From an uncultured Catenibacterium sp. (GTDB taxonomy: Bacteria; Bacillota_I; Bacilli_A; Erysipelotrichales; Coprobacillaceae), in contig NZ_CAAFOM010000270.1 of NCBI RefSeq assembly GCF_900764565.1, positions 1-5,402 of the forward strand: a stretch of DNA of 5,402 nt, given 5' to 3'. Numbering within the stretch: position 1 is the first letter of the stretch; every line of letters starts with the position of its first letter. Positions 1 through 3,993 of this stretch are shown in pieces. The notes under the pieces are model-generated. The model made no database searches. It was given only the letters and a program-made list of their open reading frames with translations, and was not told the origin of the DNA. The translations under genes and the position numbers were made by a program.

Positions 1-21
1 AGACGTGTGCTCTTCCGATCT
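1..21 (+). other. Illumina TruSeq adapter remnant (sequencing artefact)
   Basis: These 21 bases begin AGACGTGTGC and end TCTTCCGATCT. They match the 3' end of the standard Illumina TruSeq read-2 adapter exactly, as recalled from the known adapter sequence. They sit at the very edge of the window, and real coding sequence begins directly at base 22. The adapter happens to be open in the same frame as the downstream gene and contains a GTG at 7, so automatic gene calling would place a false start there and add five non-native residues. It should be trimmed. Confidence 0.96.
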
Positions 22-759
22 GAAGAACGTTATCAGAAATACTTATGGCATCACTTACCAATCACTGATTTCTGGCATATGGGAAGTGGGACAGCCAATC
101 ATTTATTAAGACTAGGTGTAGTGGATATGCATGGTATTACACAGATTCCTGAAGAGATGCTTTATAAGGAGTTTGGGATTAATGCTGAATATATCATTGA
201 TCATGCCTGGGGACGAGAACCTGCCACAATCTCCTCTATTAAGAAGTATCGTCCTAAGAATGAATCGATTAATAATTCACAGGTTCTGTTTTCTGATTAT
301 GAATATGAGGATGCCTTACTTGTTGTGAAGGAAATGGTAGAACTGAATGTTTTAAGATTGGTAGAATCACATCTTGTGACCAATCATATTAGCTTATATA
401 TTGGTTATTCACGTACAGATGGTGGAGGATGGGCAGGCGGATCAAGGAAATTGACTGTTCGTACAAATTCCTTGAATATTCTTATGGATGAATTCATTTC
501 TCTTTATCATACAAAAATCAAGAAAGGAAGAATGATCAGGCAGATTTCTATTTCTTTTGGGGATGTTTTAGATGAATGTTATGAATCCTATGATTTATTT
601 AGTGATATAGAGGCATTAGAGGAAGAAAAGAAACTGCAAAGAGCCATTGTCTCTATTCGCCATAAGTATGGGAAGAATGCAATATTAAAGCTTATGAATA
701 AACAGGAAAAAGCGACAACAGAAAAGAGAAATACATTGATAGGAGGTCATAATGCCTAA
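22..759 (+). CDS. Y-family DNA polymerase, UvrX/UmuC-like, C-terminal part (5' truncated)
   Basis: This is the 3' 245 codons of a Y-family translesion DNA polymerase of the Firmicutes UvrX/YqjW/UmuC-like group, which copies past damaged template bases. What is present: a thumb helix-hairpin-helix around residues 13-40 of the fragment (PITDFWHMGSGTANHLLRLG), then FGINAEYIIDHAWGREP at 51-67, a little-finger domain at about 80-185 (QVL...VVKEM...YIGYS), and the family's tail with IRHKYGKNAILKLMN (212-226) and RNTLIGGHNA. The palm and fingers, with the catalytic Asp/Glu residues, are missing because the contig starts at the adapter join. About 170-260 residues are absent by comparison with the usual 415-500 aa. 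No true start is visible. The gene overlaps the YolD-like gene by 8 bases. This pair is usually under LexA control, but the promoter lies outside the window. Family assignment is secure; assignment to a named paralogue is not. Confidence 0.93.
   Translation, partial: EERYQKYLWHHLPITDFWHMGSGTANHLLRLGVVDMHGITQIPEEMLYKEFGINAEYIIDHAWGREPATISSIKKYRPKNESINNSQVLFSDYEYEDALLVVKEMVELNVLRLVESHLVTNHISLYIGYSRTDGGGWAGGSRKLTVRTNSLNILMDEFISLYHTKIKKGRMIRQISISFGDVLDECYESYDLFSDIEALEEEKKLQRAIVSIRHKYGKNAILKLMNKQEKATTEKRNTLIGGHNA
741..746 (+). promoter_or_regulatory. Ribosome binding site of the YolD-like gene, inside the polymerase ORF
   Basis: A perfect AGGAGG lies 5 bases before the ATG at 752. It is formed by the polymerase codons for Ile-Gly-Gly-His in its C-terminal tail. 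Together with the 8-base gene overlap, this suggests translational coupling of the two genes. Confidence 0.85.
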
Positions 760-1054
760 GAAGGTGGACCGTGCACGCTTGTTTTTAAGTTATGATGCAC
801 TTAAAGGATTTAAAGAACTGCTTGTGGAGGATACATCTATTCCAAGAAAAGAACTATGTGAAGACCAATGTTATGAACTAGATTGGAAGATTCATCAGTT
901 ACAGGAGGGAAATCAAGTAGAAGTTGTCTATTATACAGGTTCATCCTATTCAAAAATAACCGGGATTGTGCAAACTATCAATCTAGATCATCACTATATT
1001 TATATAGATAACCATAAAATACAGCTAAAGAATATCTGCTCATTAGAACTATAA
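752..1054 (+). CDS. YolD-like protein, partner of the Y-family polymerase
   Basis: This 100-aa protein has the N-terminal signature of the YolD-like family, DRARLFLSYDALKGF at residues 6-20, equivalent to the commoner DRAxQFxPFxALxGF/Y. The rest is a small beta-rich domain (residues about 55-100: VEVVYYTGSSYSKITGIVQTI, then IYIDNHKIQLKNICSLEL), as usual for the family. YolD-like genes are regularly found directly after UvrX/YqjW-type polymerases (for example yqjW-yqjX and uvrX-yolD in Bacillus). Their molecular role is not well defined; they are presumed to be SOS-linked accessory proteins of the polymerase. The start is the ATG overlapping the polymerase stop, with AGGAGG 5 bases upstream. 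There is no signal peptide or membrane segment. Confidence 0.85.
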   Translation: MPKKVDRARLFLSYDALKGFKELLVEDTSIPRKELCEDQCYELDWKIHQLQEGNQVEVVYYTGSSYSKITGIVQTINLDHHYIYIDNHKIQLKNICSLEL

Positions 1055-1066
1055 TGTGTTCTTTTT
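1045..1066 (+). terminator. Weak stop-overlapping hairpin with T-tract, possible terminator
   Basis: AGAAC (1045-1049) can pair with GTTCT (1058-1062) around an 8-base loop that contains the YolD-like stop codon. It is followed by a run of T to 1066. A 5-bp stem is short for an intrinsic terminator. The call rests mainly on its position and on the same arrangement at two other gene ends in this window. Confidence 0.35.
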
Positions 1067-1090
1067 CATGCCCAATCTTTTGCCACACCT

Positions 1091-1119
1091 TTGTTTATTA
1101 AAAGTTGTATGGATATAAT
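1091..1119 (+). promoter_or_regulatory. Sigma-A-type promoter upstream of the unknown 110-aa gene
   Basis: A perfect -10 box TATAAT is at 1114-1119. A weak -35-like TTGTTT is at 1091-1096, with 17-bp spacing. The predicted transcript would start near 1126, just before the GAGGGG ribosome binding region at 1129-1134. This makes the following gene its own transcription unit. Confidence 0.6.
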
Positions 1120-1136
1120 AGGTAAAAAGAGGGGAA

Positions 1137-1469
1137 GTGAGGCGTGTGCTGAATTATCAAAAGTTGCTGATGCCTTATAAGAATTTTAAAGGGGATCATA
1201 TTATCGTTTATGCATTTTCACATAATCGGTCTTATAAGCTTTCTGATCAGGCATCTACTATCGAAAATATTACTGGTGCATATCAGTTGGACGCTGATAT
1301 GAAGGAGAAGATTTCTGCTATCTGTTATATGCATGATGCACAGATCAAAAAGAATGAAATCATTATGATGATTGATGATGATGAACTTTATACAAAACTC
1401 AATGAGTATGGGAAGATGTTATTGGAAATAGAAAATCTATTCACACAGGAAAGTGCATATTCACAATGA
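1137..1469 (+). CDS. Hypothetical protein, 110 aa, function unknown
   Basis: I do not recognise this protein. It is a small soluble protein with no signal peptide or membrane segment. A YKNFKGDHIIVYAFSHNRSYKL segment near residues 14-35 looks beta-rich. The C-terminal half looks helical, with an acidic patch IDDDELYTKLNEYGKMLLEIENLF from about residue 79. It reads as a genuine gene because it has its own TATAAT promoter, a purine-rich site (GAGGGG at 1129-1134) and an intrinsic terminator that overlaps its TGA. The start is uncertain. GTG 1137 is only 2 bases from the ribosome binding region, whereas GTG 1146 (protein 3 residues shorter) is about 11 bases away; ATG 1170 is a weaker alternative. 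It sits between the translesion-synthesis pair and the Panacea operon but is transcriptionally separate from both, so context gives no clear function. Confidence 0.65.
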   Translation: MRRVLNYQKLLMPYKNFKGDHIIVYAFSHNRSYKLSDQASTIENITGAYQLDADMKEKISAICYMHDAQIKKNEIIMMIDDDELYTKLNEYGKMLLEIENLFTQESAYSQ

Positions 1470-1483
1470 TGTGCACTTTTTTT
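1450..1483 (+). terminator. Intrinsic terminator overlapping the stop codon of the 110-aa gene
   Basis: AAAGTGCA (1450-1457) pairs with TGCACTTT (1472-1479). The stem extends inward through A-T and G-T pairs to 12 bp (1450-1461 with 1468-1479) around a 6-base loop. Seven T follow from 1477 to 1483. The TGA stop at 1467-1469 lies in the loop and 3' arm of the hairpin. Confidence 0.85.
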
Positions 1484-1496
1484 AGTAGATAAAGGA

Positions 1497-1529
1497 ATAT
1501 GATAGATATTTCTAAAAAGTCTATCATAT
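1497..1529 (+). repeat. Perfect 10-bp inverted repeat, probable operator of the Panacea operon
   Basis: ATATGATAGA (1497-1506) is repeated as its exact reverse complement TCTATCATAT (1520-1529), with a 13-base spacer. The half-site centres are 23 bp apart, about two helical turns, which suits a dimeric helix-turn-helix regulator bound to one face. The right half ends on the T of the extended -10 TG motif, and the presumed -35 region lies in the spacer, so binding would block RNA polymerase. Autoregulation by the downstream HTH protein is inferred. A transcription terminator is unlikely because no T-tract follows. Confidence 0.7.
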
Positions 1530-1537
1530 GCTATAAT
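1509..1537 (+). promoter_or_regulatory. Extended -10 promoter of the Panacea operon
   Basis: TGcTATAAT at 1529-1537 is a perfect extended -10 element. The -35 position (1509-1514, TTTCTA, 17-bp spacing) is poor, as is common with extended -10 promoters. Transcription would start near 1544. Confidence 0.75.
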
Positions 1538-1547
1538 AGATGTGAAG

Positions 1548-1554
1548 AAGGTGA
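1548..1554 (+). promoter_or_regulatory. Ribosome binding site that sets the ATG 1560 start
   Basis: AAGGTGA lies 5 bases before ATG 1560 and matches the anti-Shine-Dalgarno core well. Because the predicted transcript starts near 1544, GTG 1542 would lie at or before the RNA 5' end, and GTG 1551 sits inside this site. Confidence 0.7.
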
Positions 1555-1559
1555 ATAAG

Positions 1560-2258
1560 ATGTGTAAAACAACACTACAAGAAGAAATAGAAGCTCTGAT
1601 GTCTCTTTATCATCTAGGGAAAGCACCCTTATCTTATGCTTTAGGGTTTGGTGAAGTCACTATTACACGTTATTTACAGGGAAGTACACCCCATCCTGAT
1701 TATGCACAAGTTATTCACAGGGCATTACATGATATCGATTATATGATGGATTTAGTTAATAGGAATCATGAAAAGATGGGTCCTGCCTTTAAGAAGGCAA
1801 TCAATCGATGCTTAGAACTCAAATCACAATTCTCCTGTTCAAAGGAGATTCTAGAAGTCATCTCTTATCTCTTTTATACATTAGAAGAACTCACACCTAT
1901 GCAGCTAGAATCCTATCTTTACTTTATTCAGGCCTATTCTTACCCTGAACCACTTTTTCATGAACATTGTGAAGCATGGAAGCAGGGTGTGATTTATCCT
2001 GATGTCTATCATTTATTCTCTACATTCCCATTTAAGGTTCAGGATGATGTTCGTTATAGAGTCATAGAAGATGCTTATCTTCATCTTGATGATTCAAAGA
2101 AACAATTCATTGATGATCTTCTCAATACATTCTTTCGTTATCCTTTAAAAACACTTGTCACACTCGCAAAAACAGGTCCATGGAAGAATAACTACCAGGA
2201 AGATCAAGTCACTATCATTCCTGCACAGGATATACAGAACTATTTTAAGAGGAACTAA
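1560..2258 (+). CDS. HTH plus Panacea (SocA/DUF4065) domain protein, putative antitoxin or repressor
   Basis: This 232-aa cytoplasmic protein has an N-terminal helix-turn-helix (about residues 10-45, core LSYALGFGEVTITRYLQGS) and a C-terminal Panacea/SocA-like domain (about 97-215). The Panacea features are LTPMQLESYLYFIQAY (111-126), PLFHEHCEAWKQGVIYPDVY (131-150) and a terminal GPW (206-208). In known systems Panacea proteins (SocA, PanA) neutralise diverse toxins, and the HTH represses the operon. Compared with the consensus as I recall it, the domain is diverged: Gly-Val-Ile replaces the usual Gly-Pro-Val after the EAW motif, and the Thr-His before the terminal Pro-Trp is Ala-Lys. The start is chosen from the ribosome binding site and predicted transcript start; upstream GTGs would add 3 or 6 residues. 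It is the first gene of an operon with the acidic protein at 2260, one base after its stop. It could instead be a domesticated regulator without a toxin. Confidence 0.8.
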   Translation: MCKTTLQEEIEALMSLYHLGKAPLSYALGFGEVTITRYLQGSTPHPDYAQVIHRALHDIDYMMDLVNRNHEKMGPAFKKAINRCLELKSQFSCSKEILEVISYLFYTLEELTPMQLESYLYFIQAYSYPEPLFHEHCEAWKQGVIYPDVYHLFSTFPFKVQDDVRYRVIEDAYLHLDDSKKQFIDDLLNTFFRYPLKTLVTLAKTGPWKNNYQEDQVTIIPAQDIQNYFKRN

Positions 2259-2259
2259 T

Positions 2260-2535
2260 ATGGAACAATTCTATACAATACTCAAGAATTCCATCAATGA
2301 AGAAATGAGATGGATGATTGATCATATCTATGAGGATTATAAAGATACAGAAGATATCCTTGGTTTCGCCTTAAGCTGCGAGAAGATCTTACGTCTTTAT
2401 TATGGCGCAGACATCCATGAACAGATCAAAGACCTGCTTATTTATGTATTATATGTTTATTTGGATTATGATGAAGACAAGATAGAATTACTATTAGGCG
2501 AATATGATCCTCAACATAATCGATATATACAATAA
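2260..2535 (+). CDS. Small acidic hypothetical protein, operon partner of the Panacea protein
   Basis: I do not recognise this 91-aa protein. The start is ATG 2260, with AAGAGGA (2247-2253) 6 bases upstream and one base after the previous stop. The frame is open further upstream (to ATG 2155), but that start would overlap the Panacea gene deeply and has no such site. The protein is strongly acidic: I count 20 Asp/Glu against 8 Lys/Arg. It is probably all-helical (EEMRWMIDHIYEDYKDTEDILGF). A hydrophobic LLIYVLYVYL stretch at residues 59-68 is too short and too flanked by charge for a convincing membrane segment. Tight coupling to a Panacea gene makes it the only candidate for a cognate toxin or modulator, but an acidic protein without visible catalytic motifs is atypical for a toxin. 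A DNA-mimic or protein-binding role is possible and unproven. Confidence 0.7.
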   Translation: MEQFYTILKNSINEEMRWMIDHIYEDYKDTEDILGFALSCEKILRLYYGADIHEQIKDLLIYVLYVYLDYDEDKIELLLGEYDPQHNRYIQ

Positions 2536-2556
2536 ATCATTTAACAATAACGTAAA

Positions 2557-2590
2557 TATTAAGGATATATAGAAACATGTATTCCTAATA
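2557..2590 (+). repeat. Imperfect long hairpin between the acidic-protein gene and the GH13 promoter
   Basis: Bases 2557-2570 can pair with 2577-2590 around the loop AGAAAC. The stem is about 14 bp with one mismatch and two G-T pairs. The outer AATTCC-like arm is complementary to TTAAGG with that single mismatch. No T-tract follows, so it is not a classical one-directional terminator. It ends 11 bases before the GH13 -35 region. It may be a weak transcription end, an operator for the glucan gene, or a chance AT-rich palindrome. Confidence 0.4.
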
Positions 2591-2601
2591 ATATAAATGA
2601 A

Positions 2602-2630
2602 TTGGATAATGCTTTGAAATGAAGTATAAT
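2602..2630 (+). promoter_or_regulatory. Promoter of the GH13 gene
   Basis: A perfect -10 TATAAT at 2625-2630 is preceded at 17-bp spacing by TTGGAT (2602-2607), a partial -35. The predicted transcript start near 2637 leaves a leader of about 17 bases with AGGAAGTG (2640-2647), 6 bases before GTG 2654. This supports that start over GTG 2645, which would sit inside the ribosome binding site. Confidence 0.65.
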
Positions 2631-2653
2631 AGAGAAGAAAGGAAGTGTTAATT

Positions 2654-3958
2654 GTGTGGTATCAAGAAACAGTATTTTATCAAATCTGCCCACTAGGACT
2701 TTGTGGTGCGCCTGAAAAGAATGATGATATCCAGGCTCATCGTATTTTAAAAATCAAGGAGTTTGTACCTTATCTTGAAGAATTAGGAATAGGTGCTGTG
2801 TATTTCAATCCTGTATTCAACAGTGATTCACATGGCTATGATACGCGTGACTATAATCTCATCGATACGCGTTTAGGTACAAATGAAGACTTTGAAGAAG
2901 TATGTAAAACACTCCATGAACATGGCATTAAGGTTGTATTAGATGGTGTATTCAACCATGTTGGTAGAGGCTTCTTTGCGTTTAGGGATGTCCAGGAAAA
3001 AGGACCTTCAAGCCAGTATGCAAACTGGTTCCATATCAACTTTGATGGAGATTCAAGCTATGGTGATGGATTCTGGTATGAAGGATGGGAAGGTCATTAT
3101 GAACTTGTAAAACTCAATCTAGATAATCCAGATGTTCAGCATTACTTACTTGATGCAGTAGATTACTGGATCAAATGTTTTGATATTGATGGTTTAAGAC
3201 TAGATGTCGCTTATTCTTTACCTAGATGGTTCATGGCAATGTTATCAGATCATTGTAAGAGTCAGAAACAGGATTTCTTTATGTTAGGTGAAGTCTTAGG
3301 TGATAATGCAGGTTATATGTATACGGAAGCTAAATTAGATGCGATTACAGATTATCCATCATATAAAGCTTTCTGGTCTTCATTCAATTCTCTTAATATG
3401 TTTGAATATGCTCATACATTAAAGAGAAATGCGATGGATATGTATAGAGGAAGAGATTTGCTTACATTTGTAGATAACCATGACGTCAATAGAATATCTA
3501 GTACTTTGACTGATGAAAGAAAACTTCCATTAGTATTTGGCTTACTTATGGCAGTTCCTGGTATTCCATGTATTTATTATGGCTCTGAATGGGGCATTAA
3601 GGGTGAAAAGATTCAAGGTGTGACTGATGCACCACTTCGTCCAGAACTTGATGCACCTGCACCAAATGATTTATCAGATTTAGTTTCTAAATATATTCAT
3701 ATGCGTAGAGGACATAAAGCACTCTCTATAGGAGACTATAAAGATCTTGTATTAACTAATAAACAATATGTATTAGAAAGAAACTATGAAGGAGAAAAGA
3801 TTGTGATTGCATTGAATATTGATGATGCACCTTATACAATCTATCCACCTATTGAACATGGTTCTTATCAGGATCTTATGAGTGGAGAAATGGTGGACTA
3901 TAATGGACAATTAGAACTACCACCACTTTCAATCACATATTTATATAAGCATGCATAA
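2654..3958 (+). CDS. GH13 alpha-amylase-family glycoside hydrolase, cytoplasmic
   Basis: This 434-aa enzyme of glycoside hydrolase family 13 acts on alpha-glucosidic bonds, probably of maltodextrins or related oligosaccharides. The (beta/alpha)8 barrel begins at once (WYQETVFYQICPLGLCGAP). Conserved regions are intact: DGVFNH at 97-102, GLRLDVAY at 180-187 with nucleophile Asp184, MLGEV at 210-214 with acid/base Glu213, and FVDNHD at 272-277 with Asp277. A late IPCIYYGSEWG (304-314) and a short C-terminal beta domain (from about 365) follow. There is no signal peptide, so it acts inside the cell on imported oligosaccharides. There is no N-terminal CBM34-type domain, unlike typical neopullulanase/cyclomaltodextrinase, and it is shorter than those. 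The start is GTG 2654; GTG 2645 would add three residues. No sugar transporter or regulator adjoins it. Exact substrate and subfamily cannot be read from the sequence. Confidence 0.93.
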   Translation: MWYQETVFYQICPLGLCGAPEKNDDIQAHRILKIKEFVPYLEELGIGAVYFNPVFNSDSHGYDTRDYNLIDTRLGTNEDFEEVCKTLHEHGIKVVLDGVFNHVGRGFFAFRDVQEKGPSSQYANWFHINFDGDSSYGDGFWYEGWEGHYELVKLNLDNPDVQHYLLDAVDYWIKCFDIDGLRLDVAYSLPRWFMAMLSDHCKSQKQDFFMLGEVLGDNAGYMYTEAKLDAITDYPSYKAFWSSFNSLNMFEYAHTLKRNAMDMYRGRDLLTFVDNHDVNRISSTLTDERKLPLVFGLLMAVPGIPCIYYGSEWGIKGEKIQGVTDAPLRPELDAPAPNDLSDLVSKYIHMRRGHKALSIGDYKDLVLTNKQYVLERNYEGEKIVIALNIDDAPYTIYPPIEHGSYQDLMSGEMVDYNGQLELPPLSITYLYKHA

Positions 3959-3978
3959 GGCTGAGCAATCAGCCTTTT
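3957..3978 (+). terminator. Intrinsic terminator after GH13, GCAA tetraloop
   Basis: AAGGCTGA (3957-3964) and TCAGCCTT (3969-3976) form a perfect 8-bp stem closed by a GCAA tetraloop. The hairpin begins inside the TAA stop. The T-tract is short (TTTT at 3975-3978), and the tex ribosome binding site follows at once, so partial readthrough into tex is plausible. Confidence 0.8.
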
Positions 3979-3993
3979 ATAAAGGAGTTAAAA

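Noticed and set aside
131..328. Open frame on the + strand inside the polymerase gene
   Set aside because: Fully inside a well-recognised coding region in another frame, with no ribosome binding site and no recognisable protein features.
1045..1062. AGAAC...GTTCT considered as a LexA/DinR SOS box
   Set aside because: The Firmicutes SOS box needs CGAAC and GTTCG arms 4 bases apart. Here the spacing is 8, the outer bases differ, and it lies at a gene end followed by T residues.
1362..1386. ATGATGATTGATGATGATG-like short repeat
   Set aside because: It encodes the acidic Met-Met-Ile-Asp-Asp-Asp run of the 110-aa protein. It is imperfect, very short and does not resemble a CRISPR or tandem-repeat element.
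1542..1559. Upstream GTG starts (1542, 1551) for the Panacea-domain gene
   Set aside because: The extended -10 promoter predicts transcription from about 1544, and 1551 lies inside the ribosome binding site of ATG 1560.
2155..2259. Longer version of the acidic protein starting at ATG 2155
   Set aside because: It would overlap the Panacea gene by about 100 bases without a proper ribosome binding site, whereas ATG 2260 has AAGAGGA at 6 bases and a one-base gap from the previous stop.
2645..2653. GTG 2645 start for GH13
   Set aside because: This GTG is part of the AGGAAGTG ribosome binding site, leaving no spacing; GTG 2654 has 6 bases.
2851..3039. Minus-strand open frame inside GH13
   Set aside because: Antisense shadow of a conserved catalytic-domain region; no promoter or ribosome binding site seen.
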